From Erythrobacteraceae bacterium E2-1 Yellow Sea (GTDB lineage Bacteria; Pseudomonadota; Alphaproteobacteria; Sphingomonadales; Sphingomonadaceae), in NCBI GenBank assembly GCA_014983025.1, contig JADCLP010000001.1, positions 620,001-684,000 on the forward strand: a stretch of DNA of 64,000 nt. Direction: 5' to 3'. The notes under the pieces were generated by a model. The model made no database searches and was not told the origin of the DNA. It saw only the letters and a program-made list of their open reading frames with translations. A program made the position numbers and the translations under genes. This document shows, one piece after another, positions 17,779 to 26,076 of the stretch (the first letter of the stretch is position 1; each line of letters begins with the position of its first letter).

Positions 17779-19583
17779 GCTGTGCTCCCATCTGGGTTGG
17801 CAACGGTAACGATTTGAAACATACCGGCATGCATGTGGTAGAGTAGGTGACAGTGGAAAGCCCAGTCGCCCGTCTCGTCCGCCGTCAGGTCGAACTGCGC
17901 GCTGCCACCCGGCTGCACGACAACCGTGTGTTTGAGCGGTTGGCGGTCTCCAGGCGCGCCATTGACCAATTCGAAAAAATGGCCGTGGAGGTGGATGGGG
18001 TGCGCCATCATCGTATCGTTGATTAGCTTCACGCGCACGCGCTCGTTATAGGCAAAGCGGATCGGCTCGTCGGAGACGGCGGAGAACTTCTTGCCGTCGA
18101 ACGACCACATATAGCGCTCCATGTTGCCGGTGAGGTGTATTTCCATCCGCCGTGAAGGAGTTCGCGGATCCTTGTTCGGCACCAGTGCGCGAAGCTTGCG
18201 GTAGTCGAGCGTTCGATGGGGAACATCGGCAAGACCGATGCCGGGATCGCCCATTCGGTCGACCGGATTCATCGACACCATGTCGAGACCCGGCCCCACC
18301 TTCACATCGGGCGGCAAGCGCGAGGTATCGCGCATTTTCATGCCCGACATGCCGGCCATGCCAACCATTTCGGTATCGCCGGAAGAACCGTGATCCATCC
18401 CCGCCATGTCGCCGCCATTGCCGTGGTCCATTCCCGACATGCCGGCATCGCCGCCCGAGCCGTGATCCATACCGCTCATTCCCATGTCTGCCATGGTCAA
18501 GAGCGGCGGATCGCGCAGGGGCGGAATTGCGGCGCGCGCACCGGGTGCGCTCGCAAGCGTGGCGATCCCCATGCCCGAGCGGTCCATGGATTCCGCCACC
18601 AGTGTGTAGGCTTGTTGTTCGCCCGGCGTAACGACGACATCATAGGTCTCGGCAACGCCAATCTGGAACTCGTCGACCTCGACCGGTTCGACATCCTTCC
18701 CGTCCGCCTGCACGACAGTCATCGGCAGGCCGGGAATACGGATGTTGAAGAAGGTCATGGCGCCAGCATTGATGAAGCGCAGCCGCACTCGTTCGCCCGG
18801 TCGGAAGAAATACTCCAGATTGTCAAGCGGTCCGTGACCGTTGAGAAGGTAGGTGTAAGCCGCGCTCGACACGTCGAGGATGTCGGTCGGCATCATGCGC
18901 ATCTCGGCCCACATCCGGCGATCCTCGCCAGAAAGCGGGTAGTCATCGGCCCAGGTGTTCTGATTATAATTGAAGTAGCCTTCGCCCTTCTTCAGTTTGT
19001 CGAAAATCGTGTGCGGGGACATGGCGCTGAACTCGCTCAGAACCACGATATATTCGCGGTCAGCCTGAACCGGATTGGGTCCTTCCGGATCGACCACGAT
19101 CGCGCCGTAGTGTCCGGCCTGTTCCTGCAGGCCGCTATGCGAGTGCCACCAATAGGTGCCCGCCTGACGAACTGGGAATTCTGCGGTAAAGGTCTCTCCC
19201 GGTTTGACGCCGGGGAAGCTCACGCCCGGCACGCCATCGAGCTGAAACGGCACGAGCAGGCCATGCCAGTGGATCGAGGTATCTTCCTCGAGTTGGTTGT
19301 GCACATTGAGCCGGACTGTCGTACCTTCCTGCAAGCGCAACAGCGGGCCGGGGATAGTGCCGTTGACGGCAATGGCACCGCCGCGCCTGTTGCCCGTCGC
19401 GAAGGCCGACCGCGCAACGGTGAGGTCGATATTCGGCCCGGACACTTCGTCCAGCCCTTTGCGGGCATTTCCCGCCAAGATATCCGCGCCGCGCGCCCAC
19501 GCGGGCATGGCGCCGCTGAGACCAAGCAAGCCCAAGCCGCCAGCGCTTGTGCCGAGGAATTTTCTGCGATTTACGATTGTCAT
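17775..19583 (-). CDS. copA: Periplasmic multicopper oxidase CopA
   Basis: 602 residues. A Tat signal (NRRKFLGTSAGGLGLLGLSG) directs the folded enzyme to the periplasm. All four copper-binding segments are present: HWHG (SIHWHGLLVPFQLDG), YWWHSHSG, HPIHLHGHFFE and WAFHCHLLYHMHAGM. Between them is a Met/His-rich insert of repeated GMSGMDHG units (about residues 375-425). It oxidises Cu(I) and binds copper. It is not the cytosolic CopA ATPase; that function is encoded at 23756. Second part of an operon led by an ECF sigma module. Confidence 0.95.
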   Translation of the reverse strand: MTIVNRRKFLGTSAGGLGLLGLSGAMPAWARGADILAGNARKGLDEVSGPNIDLTVARSAFATGNRRGGAIAVNGTIPGPLLRLQEGTTVRLNVHNQLEEDTSIHWHGLLVPFQLDGVPGVSFPGVKPGETFTAEFPVRQAGTYWWHSHSGLQEQAGHYGAIVVDPEGPNPVQADREYIVVLSEFSAMSPHTIFDKLKKGEGYFNYNQNTWADDYPLSGEDRRMWAEMRMMPTDILDVSSAAYTYLLNGHGPLDNLEYFFRPGERVRLRFINAGAMTFFNIRIPGLPMTVVQADGKDVEPVEVDEFQIGVAETYDVVVTPGEQQAYTLVAESMDRSGMGIATLASAPGARAAIPPLRDPPLLTMADMGMSGMDHGSGGDAGMSGMDHGNGGDMAGMDHGSSGDTEMVGMAGMSGMKMRDTSRLPPDVKVGPGLDMVSMNPVDRMGDPGIGLADVPHRTLDYRKLRALVPNKDPRTPSRRMEIHLTGNMERYMWSFDGKKFSAVSDEPIRFAYNERVRVKLINDTMMAHPIHLHGHFFELVNGAPGDRQPLKHTVVVQPGGSAQFDLTADETGDWAFHCHLLYHMHAGMFQIVTVANPDGSTA

Positions 19584-19606
19584 CCTAAAAAGGCTCCTGA
19601 GGGGTT

Positions 19607-19629
19607 TCCTTCCGTTACGAACGGAAGGA
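19607..19629. promoter_or_regulatory. Intercistronic hairpin between ECF sigma gene and copA
   Basis: TCCTTCCGTT and AACGGAAGGA form a perfect 10-bp stem with a 3-nt loop, within the 55-bp gap between the sigma gene stop and the copA ATG. It could be an mRNA-processing/stability element or an attenuator. The nearest T-run on the minus strand is about 15 nt away, so a simple terminator is less likely. Confidence 0.5.
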
Positions 19630-19638
19630 CCTAATCCC

Positions 19639-20199
19639 TCAGAACTTCTCGAATTTTTCGCGCAGGCGCTGCCTTGCCCGGTAGACGCGGGTCTCGATCG
19701 CTTTCTCGCTCACGCCTAGCAAACTTGCGGCTTCTGCCTGGCTGCGCCCATCGATACTCACCAGCACAAGGGCTTCGCGCAGCCGGACCGGGAGCCGTTC
19801 GATTTCGGCTCTAAGCAAGCTCAGTTCCTGACGGGCCGCCGCGCGGTTTTCCGGATCGGGACTTTCATCCGCGACGAGAGCTGCATCGTCTGCCGACACC
19901 AGTCCAAAGAAACGTTTCGCTTTTCTGGTTCTGAGCCGGTCGCGGCACTTATTGAGGACCACCGTAGTCAGATAGGGGCCGACTGGTCTTTCAGGGTCGA
20001 GGCGATGCCTCGCGACCCAAACCGATGCCAGACCGTCCTGGACAGCGTCTTCGCCCTGTGGTTGGCTTCCAAGCATACGCGTCGCGAGGGTCAGCAGTCG
20101 GCCAATATGTGGCTCAACCAGCGCAGTGAACGCGGCTCTGCTTCCCTCGACAGACTGCCGGACCAACTCCTGCTCGTGGTCGCTTCCGTGCGAAGACAC
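19639..20199 (-). CDS. ECF RNA polymerase sigma factor (CnrH-like)
   Basis: 186 residues. Region 2 (about 15-85: AFTALVEPHIGRLLTLATRM, then EDAVQDGLASVWVARHRLD) and region 4 (about 120-180: LPVRLREALVLVSIDGRSQA, then EAASLLGVSEKAIETRVYRA). Start codon is GTG. Its placement directly after a CnrX-like sensor and a CnrY-like small membrane protein suggests it is held by them and freed by periplasmic metal. Downstream copA and copB are the likely targets together with the operon itself. Confidence 0.88.
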   Translation of the reverse strand: MSSHGSDHEQELVRQSVEGSRAAFTALVEPHIGRLLTLATRMLGSQPQGEDAVQDGLASVWVARHRLDPERPVGPYLTTVVLNKCRDRLRTRKAKRFFGLVSADDAALVADESPDPENRAAARQELSLLRAEIERLPVRLREALVLVSIDGRSQAEAASLLGVSEKAIETRVYRARQRLREKFEKF

Positions 20200-20205
20200 G
20201 GTCGA

Positions 20206-20640
20206 TCAGTCGCGCGGAGCGTTGGTCAGAGCATCGGAGACCTGACGGTCGAACAAAAGCTGTTGGTCGGGCTCGAGCAGTTCGCGCATATCGAAGACAT
20301 GGCGCACGGTCGCTTTCTGGAGTGCGCCCATCTTCTCGTGGACGTCATCGATCGCGGCGCTCACTTCGGGGCCGTATTCGTGTTCGGCCTCCATTGCCCT
20401 TGCGAGCCGGGCATTGGCCGCGCGCAGCGAGGCTTCCAGTTCTGATTTTTCTACGGCATAGCGGCTTTCCAAGGCTTCAAGCCGTGAGTTTTGCTCGGGG
20501 CTGAGCTCTAGCTCATCATGAACGAACTGGTGCAATCCGCCGCTTGGTTCCCCGTCGCGCCAATAATCCGATGCAAAGGCACCGAGGCAACCAGCGAGCG
20601 CTGCAAGCAGGATGGCGAAGAGTATATGCTGCGTCTTCAA
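20206..20640 (-). CDS. Periplasmic heavy-metal sensor (CnrX/Spy-like)
   Basis: 144 residues: an N-terminal anchor helix (ILFAILLAALAGCLGAFA) and an all-helical periplasmic domain, with HQFVHDELELSPEQNSRLEA (the His-x3-His and LSPEQ pattern of CnrX/CzrX-type sensors) and a Met in the last helix (VFDMRELLEPDQQ). Such proteins bind metal and tell the anti-sigma factor to let go. Starts at TTG, as no ATG is available; it follows the preceding gene by 2 nt. Confidence 0.78.
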   Translation of the reverse strand: MKTQHILFAILLAALAGCLGAFASDYWRDGEPSGGLHQFVHDELELSPEQNSRLEALESRYAVEKSELEASLRAANARLARAMEAEHEYGPEVSAAIDDVHEKMGALQKATVRHVFDMRELLEPDQQLLFDRQVSDALTNAPRD

Positions 20641-20642
20641 TT

Positions 20643-20939
20643 CTAGCGCCCGCCTTCCAGAAGGGCTGCCGGAGACAGCCTTTCGCCGGAATCAAAACTG
20701 GCGACAGCAAGCTTTGCCGAAGCATCGAGGTTGCGCGGGACCTCACTCGCTCCGAACCCTGCGCCCAGACCGACGACGAACAATCCGGAGAAAAGCGCTG
20801 CGCGCCGGCGCCTCTCAGCGATTACGCCCAACTCTCCAGCCCGGTGCCACACCCCATCCATGAGCTGATGGGGGTCGCTCGAACCGGTTTGCTGAGCCAG
20901 CGATGCCAGCGCGGCATCGAAAGAAGGGTGCTTGGTCAT
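20643..20939 (-). CDS. CnrY-like small anti-sigma membrane protein
   Basis: 98 residues from the ATG at 20939, which has AAAGAG six bases upstream; a GTG eight codons upstream is less likely. A short cytosolic head (TKHPSFDAALASLAQQTGSS) is followed by one membrane helix (AALFSGLFVVGLGAGFGA) and a short periplasmic tail, the layout of CnrY. Sequence similarity to CnrY is not obvious by eye, so the call rests on topology and on its position ahead of the CnrX-like and CnrH-like genes. Confidence 0.6.
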   Translation of the reverse strand: MTKHPSFDAALASLAQQTGSSDPHQLMDGVWHRAGELGVIAERRRRAALFSGLFVVGLGAGFGASEVPRNLDASAKLAVASFDSGERLSPAALLEGGR

Positions 20940-21038
20940 GTTATACTCTTTGTAGCGATACACACAGCTATACGCTGAACTTCGCGCAAGCCCTTAAAGA
21001 AATTTGAGGGCTAGGCTCAGCGACTGCGTATCAAGGTT

Positions 21039-21707
21039 ATGCAAACCCGGCGACATCTGACCTTCCTTGCTCTTCTGATCGCGACCTTTTTGGCAGCGCC
21101 TCTCGGCGCGCACGAAGGTCATAAATCAAACATGTCCGATGAAGAGATGGTGATGATGGAAGCCAGCTCCACTGATGCAAAAACCAATCACGGCACTGGT
21201 GGAGCAATTGCACACAGCCATAGTGCGAGCGCCGAACACAGCATGTCGGCCGACCAGATGATGCAACAAAAGATCGAGGAGAACCGCCTTACCTCGTTCA
21301 GTGATCTATTGGCCAGACTGCATCCGATTGCAGCCCATTTCCCGATCGCGCTCTTTCTGGTCGCTGCGCTCACGGAGTTCGGCCTGATCCTCAGGCCCAG
21401 CCTGGGCCTTCAAACCACGGTTCGTTTTCTGGTGGCCGCAGGTGCAATTGGCGGACTTGGCACCGCCGCTTTTGGCTGGTTCGCAGCGGGCTGGCGACTT
21501 TCTGACCGATCCGAGACGTTGGCCATCCATCGTTGGAATGGCACTGCGATTGCGGCCGCCGGTCTGTTAGCCTGGTGGCTGAGTTCACCGGGCAAAAACC
21601 GTTGGTGGCTCAGACTGGTGCTGGCCATCATCGCCGGGGCGCTCATCGTCCAAGGCTATTACGGCGGCGAAATGGTTCATGGCCCCAACCATATGGGGGT
21701 CATGTGA
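21039..21707 (+). CDS. DUF2231 membrane protein with His/Met-rich exported head
   Basis: 222 residues: signal peptide (FLALLIATFLAAPLGA), a periplasmic segment rich in Met, His and Ser (HEGHKSNMSDEEMVMMEASS and further SHSASAEHSMS), then a four-helix DUF2231 domain (LHPIAAHFPIALFLVAALTE, ..., GGEMVHGPNHMGVM). DUF2231 proteins are poorly characterised but occur with copper and heme genes. First gene of a three-gene rightward operon, divergent from the CnrY-like gene. Confidence 0.75.
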   Translation: MQTRRHLTFLALLIATFLAAPLGAHEGHKSNMSDEEMVMMEASSTDAKTNHGTGGAIAHSHSASAEHSMSADQMMQQKIEENRLTSFSDLLARLHPIAAHFPIALFLVAALTEFGLILRPSLGLQTTVRFLVAAGAIGGLGTAAFGWFAAGWRLSDRSETLAIHRWNGTAIAAAGLLAWWLSSPGKNRWWLRLVLAIIAGALIVQGYYGGEMVHGPNHMGVM

Positions 21708-22396
21708 TGCGTGATACGAGCCTGCCAAGGGGAGATCGCAGTTTCACTCCGGCCCTGGGCAAGGTTTGGCTCACGCCGGTATACGATGCAGCGATCGCGC
21801 TGTTGACCCGCGAGCATGTCTGGCGCGACGCCGCGGTCCGCGCCGCCGACCTCAAGCCCTTCGACAAGGTGATCGATGTCGGCAGCGGAACCGGCACCCT
21901 TCTGCGTCAGATGATGTCGAGCTGCCCGCCTGCTGAATACCTCGGTGTCGAACCAGACCCTGACGTCTTAGCAATCGCCGAGCGCAAATGCGGCAGCGTC
22001 TCTCACATGATCCAGTGGCACAATGGCTTTCTTGACACCCTCGACCTCGGTCGGGGTTGGCAACCGAACAAGATCATAAGCAGCCTCGTTCTTCACCAAG
22101 TCTCCCCTGAGCAGAAGCGCGCAATCCTCGAACAAATCTCGGCGTTGCTAACGCCTGGCGGCATGGTGTTGATCGCCGACTATATGCGTCAGGAACCGCC
22201 GCTGATGCGTCGGCTTTTCAGAATGACCGTCCAACAGCTCGACGGGATCGAGGATACCCAGCCCAATGCGGACGGGCTCATCGAAGAACATCTGCAAGAA
22301 ATCTTCGAGGACGCTGAACGCCTGCGAGTTTTTCCCACCGCAACCGGGGCGATTTCGCTTTGGCGCGGATACACCAAGAAGGTCCCCGACTCATGA
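21707..22396 (+). CDS. SAM-dependent class I methyltransferase
   Basis: 229 residues with the Rossmann SAM-binding motif DKVIDVGSGTGTLLRQM (residues about 52-68), the acidic residue in EYLGVEPDPDVL, and post motifs (KIISSLVLHQVSPEQKR and GGMVLIADYM). Substrate unknown. The start overlaps the DUF2231 stop as TGATG and the stop overlaps the DUF411 gene as ATGA. A methyltransferase bound so tightly into a copper gene set is uncommon. Possible substrates include a metalloid or a small ligand, but this is speculation. Confidence 0.82.
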   Translation: MRDTSLPRGDRSFTPALGKVWLTPVYDAAIALLTREHVWRDAAVRAADLKPFDKVIDVGSGTGTLLRQMMSSCPPAEYLGVEPDPDVLAIAERKCGSVSHMIQWHNGFLDTLDLGRGWQPNKIISSLVLHQVSPEQKRAILEQISALLTPGGMVLIADYMRQEPPLMRRLFRMTVQQLDGIEDTQPNADGLIEEHLQEIFEDAERLRVFPTATGAISLWRGYTKKVPDS

Positions 22397-22857
22397 AAAT
22401 CCGGTTTTTGGTCCTACCTAAAAGGTCGCTTGTGGCATCCGCATTGTTGTTGCTGGCAGCCTGCTCAAACGCTGCCCAGGCTGCGACCTACACGATGTTC
22501 CGCGATCCCAATTGCGGTTGTTGCCTGAAATGGGCTGATCACGTCGAGCACAAAACGGATGCCGAGGTGACCTCGGTCGATACGACCGAAATGGCACGGA
22601 TCAAAACCGAGCGCGGCGTGCCGCAAGAGCTCTGGTCGTGCCACACGATGGAAATCGAGGGCTACATGATCGAGGGCCATGTACCGGCAGATGCGATCGA
22701 GCGATTGCTGCGCGAACGGCCGGAGGGCGTCACCGGGCTGGCCGTTCCCGGCATGCCCGTCGGCTCGCCCGGCATGGAATTCGAAAACCGGATTCAGCCA
22801 TTCGATGTGATCGCCTTTGGACCTAGCGGCCAAAGCGTGTTCGCATCCTACCCCTGA
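22393..22857 (+). CDS. DUF411 metal-binding exported protein
   Basis: 154 residues from the ATG at 22393 (ATGA overlap). Signal peptide with a possible lipobox (LLLLAACSN), then the DUF411 domain: FRDPNCGCCLKWADHVEHKT with the CGCC metal site, ELWSCHTMEIEGYMIEGHVP, and VTGLAVPGMPVGSPGME. DUF411 proteins bind copper in the periplasm and are found in Cu/Ag resistance clusters. Third gene of the DUF2231-methyltransferase-DUF411 operon. Confidence 0.85.
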   Translation: MKIRFLVLPKRSLVASALLLLAACSNAAQAATYTMFRDPNCGCCLKWADHVEHKTDAEVTSVDTTEMARIKTERGVPQELWSCHTMEIEGYMIEGHVPADAIERLLRERPEGVTGLAVPGMPVGSPGMEFENRIQPFDVIAFGPSGQSVFASYP

Positions 22858-22867
22858 AACTCAAACC

Positions 22868-23008
22868 CTATCGGAGAAACACGACGAGATATCTTACGGC
22901 GATAAAAATGACGAGCACGAGAGACGGCGGAGGAGGACAAGCCGCGAGCGGGTCACGATCATCACTGATGCGAAACGCCGCCAGGATCCTTCCCCTCCAA
23001 ATCCCCAT
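22868..23008 (-). CDS. Possible short membrane peptide downstream of csoR
   Basis: 46 codons on the minus strand starting 22 nt after the csoR stop, ending in a hydrophobic run (SLVLVIFIAVRYLVVFLR). No ribosome site and no recognised family. It is reported only because it is in the right place for a csoR companion gene and has a membrane-like tail; it may be chance. Confidence 0.25.
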   Translation of the reverse strand: MGIWRGRILAAFRISDDRDPLAACPPPPSLVLVIFIAVRYLVVFLR

Positions 23009-23030
23009 GCCTTGGCGGCGTAACCGATAT

Positions 23031-23315
23031 CTATTTGGCCATCTTTTCGACCAATGCGACAAGTTCGGCGACTTTCTCCGACTGATCGGCCTTATCGTCC
23101 GAAGCGATCGCTTCTTCGATGCAATGTCGGGCGTGAATGTCGAGGACCTTGATACGCGCTTGCCGCGCCGCCGCTTCGAGCGCGATGATCTGCTGGAGAA
23201 TATCCACACAATAGCGGTCTTCCTCCATCATTTTGACAATACCGCGAGCCTGCCCTTCGACACGTCGCATGCGGGTTATGGTGTTCGCAAATTTGCTGCT
23301 TTTTTTGTCGCTCAT
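23031..23315 (-). CDS. csoR: CsoR-type copper-sensing repressor
   Basis: 94 residues from the ATG at 23315; the frame is open further upstream but the family starts here. Three-helix CsoR/RcnR fold: MRRVEGQARGIVKMMEEDRY, CVDILQQIIALEAAARQARI, DIHARHCIEEAI. The Cu(I) ligands Cys36, His61 and Cys65 sit at exactly the positions of Mycobacterium tuberculosis CsoR. It represses in the absence of copper and releases on Cu(I) binding. Divergent from the DUF5676/P-type ATPase genes, with a textbook operator between. Confidence 0.92.
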   Translation of the reverse strand: MSDKKSSKFANTITRMRRVEGQARGIVKMMEEDRYCVDILQQIIALEAAARQARIKVLDIHARHCIEEAIASDDKADQSEKVAELVALVEKMAK

Positions 23316-23380
23316 GGTCGTTTCTCCGTTGGCCGAGACCAATCCCCCAAATCCTAGACGCTTGCAATCCTGCATCGCAA

Positions 23381-23402
23381 ATACTATACCCCCCTATAGT
23401 AT
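23381..23402. promoter_or_regulatory. CsoR operator (G-tract dyad)
   Basis: ATACTATA-CCCCCC-TATAGTAT is a perfect 8-bp inverted repeat around a six-base C/G tract, the form of CsoR/RcnR/FrmR operators (TACT-Gn-AGTA). It lies 66 bp from the csoR ATG and 20 bp before the start of the DUF5676 gene, so it can control both directions. Confidence 0.88.
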
Positions 23403-23421
23403 ATTTCAATTGGAGCTTATA

Positions 23422-23694
23422 ATGTCTGATACGCCTTTGAGAGCCTCGATCATGACTTGGGGATGGACGCTGAGCGTCTTCCTTCTCGCCAGCTACCTCA
23501 TCTGCATTGGTTTTGGGTTGCTCGCCCCTGCGCAATTCCGCATGCACGAGGCCTGGGCGCCGTGGCTCCCTGGGTTTGAATGGCTCACGCTGACCGGTTT
23601 CATCGCCGGGGCGATCGGCAGCTTTCTTTACGGTTGGTACATCGCGGGGCTGGCCGTGCCGCTCTACCGCTTCTTCCGAGCTCGCAACCGATAG
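23422..23694 (+). CDS. DUF5676 small membrane protein
   Basis: 90 residues with two membrane helices ([20 protein letters not shown] and [20 protein letters not shown]) separated by a loop holding [18 protein letters not shown]. The pattern fits DUF5676, small proteins that accompany copper/silver ATPases. A TGGAGC ribosome site is placed five bases before the ATG. First gene after the CsoR operator, followed by the copper ATPase 61 nt later. Confidence 0.75.
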   Translation: MSDTPLRASIMTWGWTLSVFLLASYLICIGFGLLAPAQFRMHEAWAPWLPGFEWLTLTGFIAGAIGSFLYGWYIAGLAVPLYRFFRARNR

Positions 23695-23755
23695 CACTGA
23701 TTGCATCTCGCTATCCGCAAGCTCGGTAGCATCATATGAACGAACGGAGCCGATA

Positions 23756-25963
23756 ATGGACCACGCTCATTGCGCGCATCAACATGGTGACACCGCGGCA
23801 GCTGACGACGGACGATACGACGCCGTTCCAGCGGACTATGAAGGCCCGGTTTACACCTGCCCGATGCACCCCCAGGTTCGCCAACCCAAAATGGGTTCGT
23901 GTCCGCTTTGCGGCATGGGGCTCGAACTTGAATCGGCCACTATGGTCGAAGAGGGCCCCAACCCCGAACTCGTCGACTTTACCAGAAGGTTCTGGATCGG
24001 CGCGGTGCTCACACTCCCACTGCTGGTGCTCACAATGGGGCCATTTCTGGGCTGGCCAGGAGTGCGCGACATTCTGGGCGAGCGCGCCACCTTGTGGACC
24101 GAATTCGTCTTGGGAACCCCTGTTGTTCTGTGGTGCGGATGGCCGTTTCTTGAACGGGGTTGGAACTCGTTCAGGACTTGGAACCTCAACATGTTCTCGC
24201 TCATCGCGATGGGCGTCAGCGCGGCTTGGATATTCAGTGTTGCAGCGATTGTTGCCCCCGATATTTTTCCCGACGGCTTTCGCGATGCCGAAGGCCACGT
24301 GGGTGTCTATTTCGAAGCGGCAGCGGTCATCGTAACTCTGGTCCTGCTAGGCCAGGTGATGGAGCTGCGTGCCCGTGAAGGCACCGGCAAAGCCATTCGT
24401 GCGCTGCTCGATCTCGCTGCTAAGACAGCCCGTGTGATCAGGGACAATGGCACCGAGGATGAAATCCCGCTCGAAGAGGTCGTTGTCGGCGACAGGATCA
24501 GAGTGAGACCGGGCGACAAAGTCCCGGTCGATGGCGTGGTTCTCAAGGGGCGCTCATCAATCGATGAAAGCATGATTACCGGCGAGCCCGTTCCGGTGGA
24601 GAAAGTCGAAGGGGACGGCGTCACAGGTGCAACAATCAATGGTACGGGCAGTCTCGTTATCGAGGCTAAGCGCGTCGGCTCCGATACGATGCTTGCACAG
24701 ATCGTCGATATGGTCGCCGCCGCTCAGCGCTCGCGCGCACCAATTCAGAAATACGCCGATAAGGTCGCTGGACTGTTCGTTCCGGCAGTCATTGCGATTA
24801 CCATCCTTGCTTTCATCGCTTGGGCTGTCTGGGGACCGCAGCCTGCCTTGGCCTACGCGCTGGTAGCAGCTGTTGCCGTTTTGATCATTGCCTGCCCGTG
24901 CGCTCTTGGTCTTGCAACACCGATGTCGATCATGACTGCAACCGGCCGAGGCGCTCAGGTCGGAGTGCTCATCAAGAACGCCGAAGCGCTCGAGCGCTTC
25001 GAAACCATCGACACGCTGATTGTCGACAAGACCGGTACGCTCACCGAAGGAAAGCCCAGACTGGTTGCTGTCACCGCCGAGGCAGGGTTTGAACAAACGG
25101 AGCTGTTGCGCTTGGCGGCCTCGCTCGAACGCGGGTCCGAGCATCCGCTTGCAGAAGCGATCGTCCGCGGAGCGGAAGAGCGCGGTCTCGAGCTTGCAAG
25201 CGCGGAGGATTTCGAAGCGATTACCGGCAAGGGCGTGATTGGCCGCGTGGCCGACAAATCGGTTGCGCTCGGCAACCTCGCACTCATCACCGATATGGGC
25301 CTTGATGGCAGATCGCTGAGCGAACAAGCCAATGTCCGGCGCGATGACGGTGAAACCGTGATGTTCGTGGTCGTTGGCGGCCAGATCGCAGGGCTCGTTG
25401 CCGTTGCCGATCCGATCAAGGAATCAACCCCGGATGCGATCCGTTCGCTTCATGAACTCGGTCTCACGATCATCATGGCTACAGGCGACAATGAACGCAC
25501 CGCACAAGCGGTCGCGGCCCGTCTCGGTATCGATGAGGTAAGAGCAGGCGTATTGCCCGAGGATAAGGCCAAGCTCATCCGCGATTTGCAAATGAAAGGC
25601 ACCAAGGTTGCGATGGCAGGAGACGGGGTCAACGACGCGCCGGCGCTTGCGCAAGCCGATGTCGGCATCGCGATGGGCACCGGAGCCGATGTTGCGATCG
25701 AGAGTGCGGGTATTACCCTGGTGAGGGGCAATCTCGACGGCATTGTGCGCGCGCGCAGGCTCGCGCAGGTTACGATGCGGAACATTCGCCAAAACCTGTT
25801 CTTTGCATTGATTTATAATGCTTTAGGCGTGCCGATCGCCGCAGGTTTGCTCTATCCTTTCTTTGGCATCCTGATCAGCCCGATGTTCGCGGCCTTTGCG
25901 ATGAGCGCATCCTCGATCTCAGTGGTGGTCAATTCGCTTCGCCTGCGCGGCGCAAAGCTCTGA
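23756..25963 (+). CDS. Copper/silver P1B-type ATPase with Cys/His N-terminal metal-binding domain
   Basis: 735 residues. The N-terminus is not a ferredoxin-like HMA domain but a short heavy-metal-binding domain ([20 protein letters not shown], residues 33-52). Core motifs are complete: CPC at 380-382 ([13 protein letters not shown]), phosphorylated Asp424 in [19 protein letters not shown] with the P1B His-Pro, ATGDN and [11 protein letters not shown]. The CPC form exports Cu(I)/Ag(I) from the cytosol. The head [11 protein letters not shown] adds more ligands. Most like SilP/CopB-type ATPases. Under CsoR control with DUF5676. Confidence 0.93.
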   Translation: MDHAHCAHQHGDTAAADDGRYDAVPADYEGPVYTCPMHPQVRQPKMGSCPLCGMGLELESATMVEEGPNPELVDFTRRFWIGAVLTLPLLVLTMGPFLGWPGVRDILGERATLWTEFVLGTPVVLWCGWPFLERGWNSFRTWNLNMFSLIAMGVSAAWIFSVAAIVAPDIFPDGFRDAEGHVGVYFEAAAVIVTLVLLGQVMELRAREGTGKAIRALLDLAAKTARVIRDNGTEDEIPLEEVVVGDRIRVRPGDKVPVDGVVLKGRSSIDESMITGEPVPVEKVEGDGVTGATINGTGSLVIEAKRVGSDTMLAQIVDMVAAAQRSRAPIQKYADKVAGLFVPAVIAITILAFIAWAVWGPQPALAYALVAAVAVLIIACPCALGLATPMSIMTATGRGAQVGVLIKNAEALERFETIDTLIVDKTGTLTEGKPRLVAVTAEAGFEQTELLRLAASLERGSEHPLAEAIVRGAEERGLELASAEDFEAITGKGVIGRVADKSVALGNLALITDMGLDGRSLSEQANVRRDDGETVMFVVVGGQIAGLVAVADPIKESTPDAIRSLHELGLTIIMATGDNERTAQAVAARLGIDEVRAGVLPEDKAKLIRDLQMKGTKVAMAGDGVNDAPALAQADVGIAMGTGADVAIESAGITLVRGNLDGIVRARRLAQVTMRNIRQNLFFALIYNALGVPIAAGLLYPFFGILISPMFAAFAMSASSISVVVNSLRLRGAKL

Positions 25964-26076
25964 CCAGCATGGGGCAGCATTGCGCAGTCACACCTGTGGC
26001 CAATGTGGTGAATATCCAGCCCTGATAAGCGAGTCTTTATCCAGAAGATATTGATTGCTCGAAAATTTCTTGAGGG

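Noticed and set aside
18340..18490. Tandem DNA repeat inside copA
   Set aside because: The repetition is explained by the Met/His-rich protein repeats (GMSGMDHG units), a known feature of the family, not by an independent repeat element.
18216..19634. 472-codon frame antisense to copA
   Set aside because: CopA carries all four copper motifs and a Tat signal on the other strand; the antisense product is His/Arg-rich low complexity mirroring MDHG repeats.
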